A stretch of 64,000 nt of DNA. It comes from Pseudomonadota bacterium. Its GTDB lineage: Bacteria; Pseudomonadota; Gammaproteobacteria; Pseudomonadales; Oleiphilaceae. The notes beneath the pieces were generated by a model that had not been told where the DNA came from, searched no databases, and worked only from the letters and a program-made list of their open reading frames with translations. Both the position numbers and the translations under genes were made by a program. The stretch is from positions 36,566 to 100,565 of the forward strand of contig PDPE01000033.1 in assembly GCA_002747395.1 (NCBI GenBank), in the 5' to 3' direction. Positions 27,733 to 37,058 of the stretch are shown here, one piece after another (the stretch's first letter is position 1; each line of letters starts with the position of its first letter).

Positions 27733-28617
27733 TTAGCCTTCAGGCCGCGGTAAATATCGGATATCAAGTTCATAGGTGAAGTCGTTTTTAGCGTGGTCAG
27801 GGGGAGGGCTGGGGAAAGGGCTGGCCGAATATGCGGATCTGAGTGTCGCCGCATCCAGTGCCTCAAGCCCGCTTGAAGATATAATCCTTGCGTTTTCCAG
27901 CGTCCCGTTACTCTGCAGCCTTATCCCCAGACCGATGTTTCTTTCCCGCTTTATCCGGCTCAGTTTGAATATTTTATCATTGTAGTTTTTTGATTCTGCC
28001 ATGTGACGGATAAGCCTGATTTCATAGCTGGTCATCGGTTTTTTCTTGCGAGTGCTTACCTGGGCGACCTTTGCAGGAGCGACCTCTTTTTGATCAAACA
28101 GACCGCTCAGATCCAGATAGCTCTCGTTGCTCGGCAAAAGCAAGGGGGCTGCAGGTATGGTGTCGAAATGATGTTTTGCCAGAACAGGATCTGGCGGTGT
28201 GACCGGTTTTCTGTCAGGAGACTGCTTCGGCGTGTGCTTCGGTGCATAGGTGTCCGCCAGTGGTTTCGATTCTGTCGTGTAGTCCTCGATAGTGTCTTGT
28301 TTCAGGCCGGGTGCAACCTGATGCCGACTTTGCTCGATCGTGTTGATTTTGTTGGTATCAGTTGAAGCAGGTTCAATGGCTTTTTCAGCTTCTTTCTTGC
28401 TGTTATGGTTTACGGGACGGGACGGGGTGCTCTCGGGTTGACTGATATCTGGCGTGGATAATCTGACATAAATGGTGTTAACAACGCCCGGCTCAGGGAG
28501 ATCGACCAGCCTGATGACAACCAGAATGAGAATGGTATGAACAAGAAGAGCCAATGACGCTGACAGGGAGATGCGAAGATAAATGGTCTTTTCTTGAATA
28601 TCAAAGCTGTCAGGCAC
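27733..28617 (-). CDS. TonB family C-terminal domain protein
   Basis: A 294-residue protein with TonB layout: a short cytoplasmic N terminus, one membrane helix (about 18-38, LALLVHTILILVVIRL), a long Pro/Ser/Lys/Thr-rich periplasmic linker (about 45-185), and a C-terminal TonB-like domain (about 205-294) with SNGTLENARIISSSGLEALD. TonB proteins couple ExbBD proton-motive energy to outer-membrane receptors. No exbB or exbD is adjacent. It overlaps the end of the DUF1631 gene by 8 bp, so the two are probably coupled. Its substrates are unknown and it could be a specialised paralogue. Confidence 0.8.
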   Translation of the reverse strand: MPDSFDIQEKTIYLRISLSASLALLVHTILILVVIRLVDLPEPGVVNTIYVRLSTPDISQPESTPSRPVNHNSKKEAEKAIEPASTDTNKINTIEQSRHQVAPGLKQDTIEDYTTESKPLADTYAPKHTPKQSPDRKPVTPPDPVLAKHHFDTIPAAPLLLPSNESYLDLSGLFDQKEVAPAKVAQVSTRKKKPMTSYEIRLIRHMAESKNYNDKIFKLSRIKRERNIGLGIRLQSNGTLENARIISSSGLEALDAATLRSAYSASPFPSPPPDHAKNDFTYELDIRYLPRPEG

Positions 28618-30847
28618 GTTTATCCGACATTTTTCTCAGGTTGCCAATGACCGCATTGAGTGCTCTGTCCACCATCAAGCCTTGTTGCAGTATTGCAACT
28701 TTTTTCTCTTTCAAGTCATTTGCCAGTTCCTTTCTGGTTTTCTCAAGCACCTTCAGGCCCAGTCGGTTGACGAAAATATAACAGTCTGCACTTTCAATGA
28801 TTGTGGAGAGCTTGCAGCGAAACTTGCTCCCGTTCACAAGAGAAAATTCTATCCAGTCGCCTACTGACAATTTGAGCACTTTCTCATCTTCGGGAGAGAG
28901 TACATCAGTCTGTGACGACTGGTGGTTGTCAGCGGCCTGATTTTCAATTTTCCGTGTGTTGTCACCAGGTGCAGCATGATCCCGTTTGATCGGAGTCGGG
29001 TTTTTATAGGCGTTGGTCAATGCGTTTTTTAACTCTTCAATCTTCTGGTTCAGGTTGGCAGAGTTGTAACTTATTTCAGTTAATCCCGTTTTGAGCTTTT
29101 TCAGAAGTAGCGGAACGATTCTGCACCACCTTTCACGCTCTGCCGAGTCAGTGTGTGGCTCCAGGCACCACACCAGGGTTTCCGCAACATGAACTGACTC
29201 TTTCCAGCGGTTTTCGGATTCATCCTTGAGGTAGGCAATGAACATGACCCGACTCCAGCCATTTTGCAGGATTTCCGATGCAGCCGGTGGAATGTCAGTG
29301 CCATGCAGCAGCGCCTTTAAAACCCGTTTGACCGCAGTTTGGGCGCGTTGAGATTTGATTCTGCCAATTTCTGCTTCTTTCGTGCGGGCTTCTATAATGG
29401 CAGAGCGCTTGAGTTCTCTTTCAATAAAGTGTTGAAATTCGTCATACAGCTCCTGAAACAGGCCGATATCTCCATCAAATTCGTCAATTATGCGTCGAAC
29501 GATATTTTGAATCTGGGTAAAGAGCTGGTCTTTTTTCAGTGCGCTTTCTTCGTTCCAGCCTATGCCTGCCTTGGCCAGCGCATTTAACAGTTTTCGTGCC
29601 GGATGTGTCGCTTTACTAAAGAATGTTTGATCCTTTAAAACGACTTTCAGAATGGGGATTTGCAACCGGCTGATAAGTACCTGAATGGGTGCAGACAGAT
29701 TGTAATCATCCAGAATAAACTCGAAAAGCATAGAAACAAGGTTTATCAGATCCTCATCATTTTCAGCAATCGATTTGGACGAAGTGCCACTGCGTGAGGC
29801 TTGCTGACTGATCGCTTTTTTTACATCGAGTATCTCCGCCTTTCCCGAGTCAAGCCGGGATGATACGAATGTGCTCTGGAGGTTGGACAGTGTGTCAAAC
29901 AGTTCGTCCTGTTTGTATGTCGGTGAAACCAGGTTCCGGTGCAAGGTTTCGTCTGTCGTCATACTACTGCGCAGCTTCGACAGCAATGACTTCATCTCAT
30001 TGAGAATATCCTGTTCTCCGGTATCTGCTCCGGTCGGGGCTATTACTGTTTCTTCCTTGTCCGTTGAAGTTGCGGCCGCACCTTGTGTGCCTGGCTCTTT
30101 GCTGTCAGTGCCGGACTTGAACTTGAGCGCTGGCAAAATCCCCCGGGATAGTAATTCAGCGTTAAGTGTTTCCACGATCGAGGCGTAGTTTTCACATAGT
30201 GCCTTATTGAAATGTTTCAGCACCATCAACCGGTTATCTTGCTCAAGGTCGAGATAAGAGCATGCCTTGGCGATAAGGTTGGCAATTTTTTCGGGCTCAA
30301 TCGGGTTGGCGGGGTTCGATGGTGTCGAATTGGACAGCAGAGTAGAGTAGCGAGTCTGAAACTGAAGTATCTCACCAAGGTGGTTTACCCGGAGGGAGTT
30401 GATGGTGCTTTCAATAAGAACCTGGGTTTCCAGTTCCTCGTCCTCTACCAGACTTAAAACGTCCACGCTGAAATTCCGGCTCTGGTTGAACTGGACATCC
30501 AGGAAGGGGTTTAGAAACAGCTTGTTGATCGAGCCGTCTATAAATTGTTCGAATTTTTTTCGTTTTAACCGCAGCTCCCGCATGGCATCGAACAGTTCGC
30601 TCTGCTCGGTGTTACTGCGTGCAGTATTTGCCATGTCGAACAGATGGTCGTCAATTTCGTCAAACGCACCATCGAAAACCTCTGCCAGTTTCTGACACGC
30701 AAGATTGGCCAGATATGCGGGAAATTGATTATAGCAATCACGAAAAGCAGGTTCGTAGTCTGGTTTTGCTTGAACTTTTTCGGTTTCACGGTTCGGTGCG
30801 CGGTCCGAGATTTTATCCCGAACAATATGATTTAACCAGTCTGTCAT
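28610..30847 (-). CDS. DUF1631 family protein
   Basis: A 745-residue, mostly helical cytoplasmic protein matching the DUF1631 family by eye. The N-terminal part has FRDCYNQFPAYLANLACQKL and LFDAMRELRLKRKKFE. The C-terminal part has LSVGDWIEFSLVNGSKFRCK, a small beta domain resembling the ligand-binding PilZ-like segment common at the end of such proteins. A low-complexity Ser/Thr/Glu-rich linker lies near residues 230-270. Function is unknown. It is followed by the overlapping TonB-like gene. Confidence 0.8.
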   Translation of the reverse strand: MTDWLNHIVRDKISDRAPNRETEKVQAKPDYEPAFRDCYNQFPAYLANLACQKLAEVFDGAFDEIDDHLFDMANTARSNTEQSELFDAMRELRLKRKKFEQFIDGSINKLFLNPFLDVQFNQSRNFSVDVLSLVEDEELETQVLIESTINSLRVNHLGEILQFQTRYSTLLSNSTPSNPANPIEPEKIANLIAKACSYLDLEQDNRLMVLKHFNKALCENYASIVETLNAELLSRGILPALKFKSGTDSKEPGTQGAAATSTDKEETVIAPTGADTGEQDILNEMKSLLSKLRSSMTTDETLHRNLVSPTYKQDELFDTLSNLQSTFVSSRLDSGKAEILDVKKAISQQASRSGTSSKSIAENDEDLINLVSMLFEFILDDYNLSAPIQVLISRLQIPILKVVLKDQTFFSKATHPARKLLNALAKAGIGWNEESALKKDQLFTQIQNIVRRIIDEFDGDIGLFQELYDEFQHFIERELKRSAIIEARTKEAEIGRIKSQRAQTAVKRVLKALLHGTDIPPAASEILQNGWSRVMFIAYLKDESENRWKESVHVAETLVWCLEPHTDSAERERWCRIVPLLLKKLKTGLTEISYNSANLNQKIEELKNALTNAYKNPTPIKRDHAAPGDNTRKIENQAADNHQSSQTDVLSPEDEKVLKLSVGDWIEFSLVNGSKFRCKLSTIIESADCYIFVNRLGLKVLEKTRKELANDLKEKKVAILQQGLMVDRALNAVIGNLRKMSDKRA

Positions 30848-31109
30848 CTGTAGCTCCCACAGAGTACCTCAACCGACTTCCTGACCGAGTGATTCAGATT
30901 GCTATTCTTATTATGTGCAGTCAATTTCTTTGCTTGAAACACGTACCTGGCAATCAGTATACATTGGGTTGAGAGCTAACACAAAAAAGAATGGTACTTT
31001 CTCCCTTATATGTGAATTTCTTCATGTGAAGGCCTTTTAACACCGTGTTATTCGGGGTGAGCTGCCGACACGGCCTGTTTTCAGCAGTTTTGGCCAGATA
31101 AAAGGGGGG
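30848..31109. other. Intergenic region, DUF1631 gene to ypjD
   Basis: This 262-bp spacer separates two minus-strand genes. I see no convincing promoter, terminator or ORF in it. Confidence 0.5.
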
Positions 31110-31910
31110 TCAACCGGGTTGAAGTATCAGTTCGATCACAGCCTTGCTGCCGAAGTAGCCGATCATTAGTAAAACGCTACCGGTAAGTGTCCATCTGCTG
31201 GCTGTTGCGCCGCGCCAGCCCGAGATTTTGTGCCCTATGATCAATGTCGTAAACACGACGAGGGATATGAGTGAAAAAACGGTTTTGTGCACCAGTTTTT
31301 GAGCAAAAAGGTCTTCGACAAAGACAAATCCGATAATGATTGCGATAGTTAACAAGGCAGCGCCGGAGTAAAGCATTTCAAAAAGGATCGATTCCATCGT
31401 TTGTAATGGCGGGAGATTTTTGACCAGCAAGCTGTTGTAATTGGTTCGCAGCGATTTGTTTTGTAAGTAGAGCAGGCAGGCCTGGACGGCTGCAAGGGTG
31501 AATATGCTGTAGGCTGTTATCGAAAACAGAATGTGTACGATGAGTCCGCCCTGGCTGGTTGTTGCATGCCAGTCGCCGGTATTGAAAACGAGCAGGGCAA
31601 TGAGTGATAAAACCGCAATGGGGCAGGTCACCAGTAACCAGCTGGATAGGGGCTTTTTGATGTTTGCGATGGTTGAGATAACTACCATGAGCCAGGATAT
31701 TGTCGACAATGATTTGAAAAAATTGAAATCGATGCCTTCTGCCCGAACAACCAGATGAAAGTTCAATGCTCCATGGCAGAGGATTGCCAGAATACCGAGC
31801 AGAAATACGAGAAAAGGTCGTGGCGTAATTCGATTTTGAAACAGCAGATAATGGTAGGTGGTACCTGACAGGTAGAAAAAAACAGCTGACAGGGCGAGTG
31901 TGATTGTCAT
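31110..31910 (-). CDS. ypjD: CcsA/YpjD-type cytochrome c assembly family membrane protein
   Basis: A polytopic membrane protein of about 266 residues with eight predicted helices. The listed ORF starts at 31970, but the family-like start is MTITLALSAVFFYL at 31910. It resembles E. coli YpjD and CcsA/ResC haem-handling proteins, with HGALNFHLVV and GLIVHILFSITAYSIF bearing conserved histidines. The divergent pairing with ffh is conserved in gammaproteobacteria. Its biochemical role is not established. Confidence 0.85.
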   Translation of the reverse strand: MTITLALSAVFFYLSGTTYHYLLFQNRITPRPFLVFLLGILAILCHGALNFHLVVRAEGIDFNFFKSLSTISWLMVVISTIANIKKPLSSWLLVTCPIAVLSLIALLVFNTGDWHATTSQGGLIVHILFSITAYSIFTLAAVQACLLYLQNKSLRTNYNSLLVKNLPPLQTMESILFEMLYSGAALLTIAIIIGFVFVEDLFAQKLVHKTVFSLISLVVFTTLIIGHKISGWRGATASRWTLTGSVLLMIGYFGSKAVIELILQPG

Positions 31911-32052
31911 AGTGTGGCGTACGGGTTGACTCTGTATGGTGTGTTGAATGACTCTGCCATAGGGTAGCATGGTTGCGGCATGATTTAATACAGGTTTGTG
32001 GGCAAATGGTCAGACGAAAGCCGGTGATTGTCATCGAGGGTCAAATTCTGCA

Positions 32053-32084
32053 GGTATTGGTTTATCCGGGTATTGGTTTATAAT
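32053..32084. repeat. 16-bp tandem duplication containing the ffh -10 box
   Basis: GGTATTGGTTTATCCG (32053-32068) and GGTATTGGTTTATAAT (32069-32084) are adjacent and share their first 13 bases. The end of the second copy is a consensus TATAAT. Confidence 0.88.
32057..32084 (+). promoter_or_regulatory. Candidate sigma70 promoter for ffh
   Basis: TATAAT at 32079-32084 is perfect. A -35-like TTGGTT at 32057-32062 stands 16 bp upstream and comes from the first copy of the tandem duplication. The ffh start codon is 145 bp downstream. Confidence 0.6.
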
Positions 32085-32229
32085 GCTGCGATACCTTCGC
32101 GTGTCAGAAAAGAATGGGCAGGCGTGTCGGGCTGCCAGGTGGTTGTTAACGGTGCCGAAACGTTGTTATCCGGTGCAACAGGCGCGTTGTCAACAGTGAT
32201 TGTTAAAGTGTGGGATGAGATAAAGAGAT

Positions 32230-33609
32230 ATGTTTGAAAATTTGACCGACAGATTGTCAGAGAGCCTTAACAAGATAACAGGCCAGGCAAGGCTGACTGA
32301 AGATAATATCAGGGAAACCCTGCGCGAAGTTCGCATGGCGCTTCTGGAAGCGGATGTCGCTCTGCCGGTTGTAAAGGACTTTATTGAACAGGTCAAGCAA
32401 AAGGCGGTAGGGCAAGATGTACAGAGAAGCCTTACCCCGGGTCAGGAGTTTGTCAAGGTCGTTAACGCCGAGCTGACAGCGGTAATGGGGAGCGCCTGTG
32501 AAGATTTGTCGCTGAATGCTCAGCCGCCTGCTGTCATTTTGATGGCCGGATTGCAGGGTGCAGGTAAAACTACGACTGTGGCAAAGTTGGCCCGATTTCT
32601 CAAAGAACGAAAAAAGAAAAAAGTCATGGTGGTGAGTGCCGACGTCTACCGTCCTGCGGCCATTCAGCAGTTGAAAACACTGGCTGACAGTGTCGGTGTC
32701 GAGTTTTTCGACAGTTCGGCCGGGCAGGCGCCTGTTACCATCGTGGAACATGCCAGGACGGCAGCCAAAAAAGCTTTTTTTGATGTTCTGATCGTCGATA
32801 CGGCCGGGCGCCTGCATATTGATGACCAGATGATGTCCGAGATCAAGGAGCTCCATCGTTCTGTCGAGCCGGTTGAAACGCTCTTTGTGGTGGATGCAAT
32901 GACCGGTCAGGATGCGGCCAATACAGCCAGGGCATTTAATGATGCCCTGCCACTGACCGGTGTTGTTTTGACCAAAACAGATGGTGACGCGCGAGGTGGT
33001 GCGGCGCTGTCTGTCAGGGCAATTACGGGTAAGCCTGTCAAGTTCCTTGGAGTGGGGGAAAAGACAGAAGCGTTGGAACCCTTTTATCCTGACCGGCTCG
33101 CCTCCCGGATTCTGGGTATGGGTGATGTACTTTCTCTGATAGAGGAAGCCGAAAGGAAGCTCGATAAACAGAAAGCAGAGAAACTGACCCGGAAAATAAA
33201 GAAAGGCAAGAGCTTTGATCTGGATGACTTCAGAGATCAGTTGCTGCAAATGAAAAAGATGGGTGGTATGGCCGGTCTGCTGGACAAGTTGCCGGGCATG
33301 GGACAAATGTCTCAGATGGCGCAGCAGCAGGTGAATGATACTATGCTGAGTCAGATGGAGGCTATTATCTGTTCGATGACTGTTCAGGAGCGTTGCTATC
33401 CCGATGTGATCAATAACTCCCGCAAGCGTCGCATTGCTGCCGGTTCAGGTACCCGGATTCAGGATGTAAACCGATTGTTGAAGCAGCACAGACAAATGCA
33501 GAAAATGATGAAGAAATTCACCAAAAAGGGCGGTATGGCCAATATGATGCGAGGTATGAAGGGTATGATGCCACCTGGCGGCGGGTTTCCTCCAATGGGG
33601 CGGATGTAG
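32230..33609 (+). CDS. ffh: Signal recognition particle protein
   Basis: A 459-residue SRP54 GTPase that binds 4.5S RNA and signal sequences for cotranslational targeting to the inner membrane. The N domain covers about 1-90. The G domain has the P-loop GLQGAGKTTT near residue 107, DTAGR near residue 190 and TKTDGDARGGAA near residue 247. The C-terminal M domain is methionine-rich and ends in MMRGMKGMMPPGGG. Full length. It ends with TAG. Confidence 0.98.
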   Translation: MFENLTDRLSESLNKITGQARLTEDNIRETLREVRMALLEADVALPVVKDFIEQVKQKAVGQDVQRSLTPGQEFVKVVNAELTAVMGSACEDLSLNAQPPAVILMAGLQGAGKTTTVAKLARFLKERKKKKVMVVSADVYRPAAIQQLKTLADSVGVEFFDSSAGQAPVTIVEHARTAAKKAFFDVLIVDTAGRLHIDDQMMSEIKELHRSVEPVETLFVVDAMTGQDAANTARAFNDALPLTGVVLTKTDGDARGGAALSVRAITGKPVKFLGVGEKTEALEPFYPDRLASRILGMGDVLSLIEEAERKLDKQKAEKLTRKIKKGKSFDLDDFRDQLLQMKKMGGMAGLLDKLPGMGQMSQMAQQQVNDTMLSQMEAIICSMTVQERCYPDVINNSRKRRIAAGSGTRIQDVNRLLKQHRQMQKMMKKFTKKGGMANMMRGMKGMMPPGGGFPPMGRM

Positions 33610-33681
33610 GCTCAAAGATGTCGGTTTGGGTTTCAGGGTGCCGTGCAGAGCATTAAATTCATAATAATTTGCAGAAAGAGG

Positions 33682-33710
33682 TTTTCAATATGGTTGTTTT
33701 CCCCTACAAT
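33682..33710 (+). promoter_or_regulatory. Candidate promoter for rpsP operon
   Basis: TTTTCA at 33682-33687 and TACAAT at 33705-33710 are 17 bp apart, 60 bp ahead of the rpsP start. The -35 is weak and the -10 is good. Confidence 0.5.
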
Positions 33711-33769
33711 GTGCGCCCTTTCGAGCACCGACATTTTTCTAACATTTTAAAAAACAGGAAGTAAGCGAA

Positions 33770-34006
33770 ATGGTAACAATTCGTTTGGCACGAGGCGGTT
33801 CCAAGAAACGTCCTTTTTATCACTTGACAGTTGCTGACAGCCGATGCTCACGCGATGGTCGCTTTATCGAGCGTGTAGGCTTTTTTAACCCGATAGCACG
33901 AGGTGGAGAAGAGCGTTTGCGTATTGATCGTGATCGCGTCGATTTCTGGATAGGTCGTGGTGCCCAGCCAAGTGATCGTGTAAAGAGTTTGCTGAAGAGC
34001 GCCTGA
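33770..34006 (+). CDS. rpsP: 30S ribosomal protein S16
   Basis: A 78-residue ribosomal protein with the invariant [20 protein letters not shown] start and [12 protein letters not shown] typical AGGAAG site precedes the ATG. It is the first gene of rpsP-rimM-trmD-rplS. Confidence 0.98.
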   Translation: MVTIRLARGGSKKRPFYHLTVADSRCSRDGRFIERVGFFNPIARGGEERLRIDRDRVDFWIGRGAQPSDRVKSLLKSA

Positions 34007-34120
34007 CAAGGCCTCTGCCAGTCTGTTGATTGTTGGTGATTTGTTGGCCGTTGGCTGGTAGTATCAGGGAGCATTTGGTATCAAGGTGTTTCTATCGTTA
34101 CCGGTTTGGAGTAAACAAGC

Positions 34121-34687
34121 TTGAAGCCTGATCAAATACCTGAAGAGACGGAGCGAAAAAAAAACACCGACTCCCTGACAACTTTGGGTAAAGTGACCTC
34201 CCCTTACGGTATTAAAGGTTGGCTCAGGATATATTCCTATACTGATCCGATAGATAATATTTTGAACTACCCGAAATGGGTTTTGGTTCAAGATGGAAAG
34301 TCGGCAGTTTTCGACCTGGAGCAGGGTAAGGTTCACGGCAAGGGTATTGTTGTCAAATTCTCCGGATGTTCTGACAGAACCGAAGCTGAAAAACTGTGCG
34401 GAAGCAAGGTCTGTGTCTCGGCAAGCTCTCTCCCTGCATTATCAGAAAATGATTATTACTGGCATCAGTTGGAAGGCTTGAATGTTTATCATTCGGAGAC
34501 CGGTGCGTTGGTCGGGAAGGTATCCTATATGATAGAAACCGGCGCCAATGATGTGGTTGTGGTGAGGTCAACGGCCGGCAGTATTGACAGCAGGGAACGA
34601 TTGATCCCTTATCTGCCTGATCAGGTGATTAAAACAGTCGATCTTGGCAAACAGCGAATGGTCGTTGATTGGGATCTGGATTTTTAG
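34121..34687 (+). CDS. rimM: 16S rRNA processing protein RimM
   Basis: A 188-residue ribosome maturation factor that helps assemble the 30S head. It has the N-terminal barrel GKVTSPYGIKGWLRIYSYTD near residue 22 and the PRC-barrel half with DYYWHQLEGLNVY near residue 110 and LIPYLPDQVIKTVDL. The start is TTG at 34121 with GGAG nine bases upstream. The first 18 residues are a hydrophilic extension before the conserved core. It ends with TAG. Confidence 0.95.
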   Translation: MKPDQIPEETERKKNTDSLTTLGKVTSPYGIKGWLRIYSYTDPIDNILNYPKWVLVQDGKSAVFDLEQGKVHGKGIVVKFSGCSDRTEAEKLCGSKVCVSASSLPALSENDYYWHQLEGLNVYHSETGALVGKVSYMIETGANDVVVVRSTAGSIDSRERLIPYLPDQVIKTVDLGKQRMVVDWDLDF

Positions 34688-34744
34688 GTTGGCCCCGGCG
34701 AGTCGCAATGTCCGGTGCGGCATCGTTCGGAAGAGGTGTCTTCA

Positions 34745-35539
34745 GTGTGGGTTGGTGTTGTTACTCTTTTCCCGGAAATGTTTCAGGCAATTTCCGAGTA
34801 TGGCGTAACCGGCAGAGCTGTTCGTGAAAAAAAACTGGAAGTTGGATTTTGGAATCCCAGGGATTTCACTGAAGACAGGCACCGAACGGTTGATGATCGC
34901 TGTTACGGCGGTGGCCCGGGAATGATTATGAAGGTTGAGCCGCTGCGAAGAGCCATTGCTGCGGCCCGATTGAAGGCCGGAGAAAGCGGTTTTGATCCAA
35001 AGGTTATTTATTTGTCTCCCCAGGGCGACAAATTGAATCAACCGAAAATAGATAACCTTGCAGCCCGCGATTCCATGATTCTGGTTGCGGGAAGGTATGA
35101 AGGGGTTGATGAACGCCTGATTGAGCTGGAAGTCGATGAGGAAATTTCACTCGGAGATTTCGTGCTTACGGGTGGAGAGCTGGCGGCAATGGTCGTGATA
35201 GATGCTGTTTCACGATTTATACCCGGCGTGCTCGGGCACAGGGAGTCTGCCGCTGAAGACTCTTTTTTTAATGGGCTGCTGGACTGCCCTCACTACACGA
35301 GACCAGAGAATTATGAGGGCCTGAAAGTACCGGAGGTGCTGCTTGGCGGTAACCGTGAGGAAATCAGGCTTTGGAGGTTGGAGCAGTCGCTGGGTCGAAC
35401 TTGGCTGAGAAGGCCGGATTTGCTGGACGAAATCAGTCTCACAAAGGAGCAGAAGAGGTTGCTGGAGAGAGTTCAGCGTGAATGTTCTCCATTCAGCCTC
35501 GATTTGAACGAGTCTGCGGTTGATGCAAACAAGAAGTGA
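34745..35539 (+). CDS. trmD: tRNA (guanine-N1)-methyltransferase
   Basis: A SPOUT-fold enzyme that methylates G37 of tRNA, preventing frameshifts. The listed ORF opens at GTG 34715. I prefer GTG 34745, which begins with the usual [13 protein letters not shown] and has AAGAGG eight bases upstream; this gives 264 residues. The knotted SAM site is seen in [21 protein letters not shown], and [14 protein letters not shown] and the final TWLRRPDLL region are also present. Confidence 0.95.
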   Translation: MWVGVVTLFPEMFQAISEYGVTGRAVREKKLEVGFWNPRDFTEDRHRTVDDRCYGGGPGMIMKVEPLRRAIAAARLKAGESGFDPKVIYLSPQGDKLNQPKIDNLAARDSMILVAGRYEGVDERLIELEVDEEISLGDFVLTGGELAAMVVIDAVSRFIPGVLGHRESAAEDSFFNGLLDCPHYTRPENYEGLKVPEVLLGGNREEIRLWRLEQSLGRTWLRRPDLLDEISLTKEQKRLLERVQRECSPFSLDLNESAVDANKK

Positions 35540-35592
35540 TGTATGGAGCAAGCGGTGAGGTATGGAGCAAGGAGTGAAGTATAGAGCTTCGA
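35536..35592. repeat. 19-bp tandem repeat, three copies, at the end of trmD
   Basis: Units GTGATGTATGGAGCAAGCG, GTGAGGTATGGAGCAAGGA and GTGAAGTATAGAGCTTCGA run from 35536 to 35592, overlapping the trmD stop codon by a few bases. They resemble repeated ribosome-binding-site/start fragments, but no ORF follows them. Confidence 0.88.
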
Positions 35593-35704
35593 GCCAGCCG
35601 TCCGCTTTCTTTATTTGTTGGTCAGGCCGCGTGCCTGGTAATGATTGGTATAGGGTTTTAATTAGGCAGGTCGGGTGACCGATTTCGGTGTTTAGGAGCA
35701 ATCG

Positions 35705-36061
35705 ATGAGTAACAAGAACACAATTATCAGCACATTGGAAGCTGAGCAAATGAACAAAGACATCGCCGAGTTTGCACCCGGTGATACCGTTGTTGTACAG
35801 GTAAAGGTGAGGGAAGGCGATCGGGAGCGTTTGCAGGCTTTCGAAGGCGTTGTGATAGCCAAGAGAAATCGTGGTTTGAACTCTTCATTTACCGTGCGTA
35901 AAATTTCCTACGGCGTAGGAGTAGAGCGTACATTTCAGACTTATAGTCCTATTGTTGACAACGTAAAGGTCAAGCGCAGAGGTGATGTGCGTCAGGCCAA
36001 GTTATATTACTTGCGTGAGTTGAGCGGTAAGGCAGCTCGTATTAAAGAGAAGCTGAAGTAA
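35705..36061 (+). CDS. rplS: 50S ribosomal protein L19
   Basis: A 118-residue ribosomal protein with [20 protein letters not shown] near residue 24, the [20 protein letters not shown] core and the [18 protein letters not shown] tail. The last gene of the rpsP operon. TAGGAGC lies before the ATG. A strong terminator follows. Confidence 0.98.
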   Translation: MSNKNTIISTLEAEQMNKDIAEFAPGDTVVVQVKVREGDRERLQAFEGVVIAKRNRGLNSSFTVRKISYGVGVERTFQTYSPIVDNVKVKRRGDVRQAKLYYLRELSGKAARIKEKLK

Positions 36062-36106
36062 GTAACGTCATATTTTATCCGGCGGTCTTCCATGAAACGC
36101 CGGCAA

Positions 36107-36145
36107 GCAAAAAAGGCAGCATTTGGCTGCCTTTTTTGCTTTTTA
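36107..36145 (+). terminator. Intrinsic terminator of the rpsP-rplS operon
   Basis: GCAAAAAAGGCAGC and GCTGCCTTTTTTGC form a perfect 14-bp stem with a 5-base loop, followed by further T residues. It lies 45 bp after the rplS stop and, given the flanking A and T runs, could also act on the other strand. Confidence 0.92.
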
Positions 36146-36209
36146 CTATTGTAATCTCCTGCGCTTTGAAAAGAGCATTTGCTTTGTTTTTTGGATTAAA
36201 TTTGTGAGA

Positions 36210-36233
36210 GAAAACGAGGTGTGGCTCGTTTTC
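36210..36233. other. Perfect 9-bp inverted repeat upstream of dsbC
   Basis: GAAAACGAG and CTCGTTTTC flank a 6-base loop about 90 bp before the dsbC start. No U-run follows on the plus strand. It could be an operator or an RNA hairpin in the dsbC leader. Confidence 0.45.
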
Positions 36234-36323
36234 AGCTTGCATTTGAACCGGCTATTGTGGAAGATTGTCGCTTTCGTGTAGCCTGGTGTGGCGCAAAGTT
36301 TATTTAAATGTTGAGGTAGTGTT

Positions 36324-37058
36324 GTGCTTAGATTATTCCTATCTGTCCTGTTTCTCGGCATGTCCGGGCTCGCTCAGTCTGAAGTGCCTGTGGATAAAAC
36401 CACGCTGATAAAACAAAAACTCTCTTCCGTCGTTCGCGGGTTGCAGATAAAGTCTGTTGCAGATTCAGCATTGCCCGGTATTTTCGAGGTTGCGTCTGAT
36501 AGTGATCAGGTGCTTTACATTACAGAAGATGCTCGTCATTTTTTTGCGGGCGATCTGTATCGACTATCTGCCGACGGGCTGGAGAACCTGACAGAAAAGC
36601 GTCGGGAAAAGGCAAGGGCAGAGCTGCTAAAAACAGTTCCCGATTCTGAAAAGGTAATTTTTGCCCCCAAAAATGCGAAAGACGTGAAAGCAAAGATCAC
36701 TGTGTTTACGGATATCGACTGCTTCTATTGCCGAAAACTGCACAATGAAGTCCCTCTTTTAAACGAGTATGGAATCCAGGTTGATTATCTGGCCTATCCT
36801 CGTGCAGGTATTGGAAGCAAGTCTTACGACAAGGTCGTTTCTACCTGGTGTGCGAAAGACAGGAATACGACCATGACGCTGGCTAAACAGGGCAAGGAAG
36901 TGCCTGATTTGAAATGTGACAACCCGGTTGATGCCCAGTTTGAACTCGGGCATCGAATGGGCGTAACGGGAACCCCGGCCATTTTCCTGGAATCCGGCCA
37001 GGTGATAAGGGGTTACATGCCTGCTGATAAAATGGCCAGGAGCCTGGGTCTGCTCTGA
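36324..37058 (+). CDS. dsbC: Thiol:disulfide interchange protein DsbC
   Basis: A 244-residue periplasmic disulfide isomerase. A signal peptide (about 1-20, MLRLFLSVLFLGMSGLAQS) precedes an N-terminal dimerisation domain (about 25-85, LPGIFEVASDSDQVLYITED) and a thioredoxin-fold domain. The active site is DCFYCRKLH near residue 133 and the cis-proline region is GVTGTPAIFL. A second Cys pair (Cys173 and Cys193 approximately) fits the structural disulfide. GTG start at 36324. In Pseudomonas, from memory, xerD lies between rplS and dsbC; it is absent here. Confidence 0.95.
   Translation: MLRLFLSVLFLGMSGLAQSEVPVDKTTLIKQKLSSVVRGLQIKSVADSALPGIFEVASDSDQVLYITEDARHFFAGDLYRLSADGLENLTEKRREKARAELLKTVPDSEKVIFAPKNAKDVKAKITVFTDIDCFYCRKLHNEVPLLNEYGIQVDYLAYPRAGIGSKSYDKVVSTWCAKDRNTTMTLAKQGKEVPDLKCDNPVDAQFELGHRMGVTGTPAIFLESGQVIRGYMPADKMARSLGLL

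Noticed and set aside
31378-32034. 218-residue ORF over ypjD
   Set aside because: Another frame of the ypjD gene; composition is His/Ser/Pro noise typical of shadows.
32257-33306. 349-residue ORF antisense to ffh
   Set aside because: Shadow of a well-conserved gene; its translation shows no recognisable domain.
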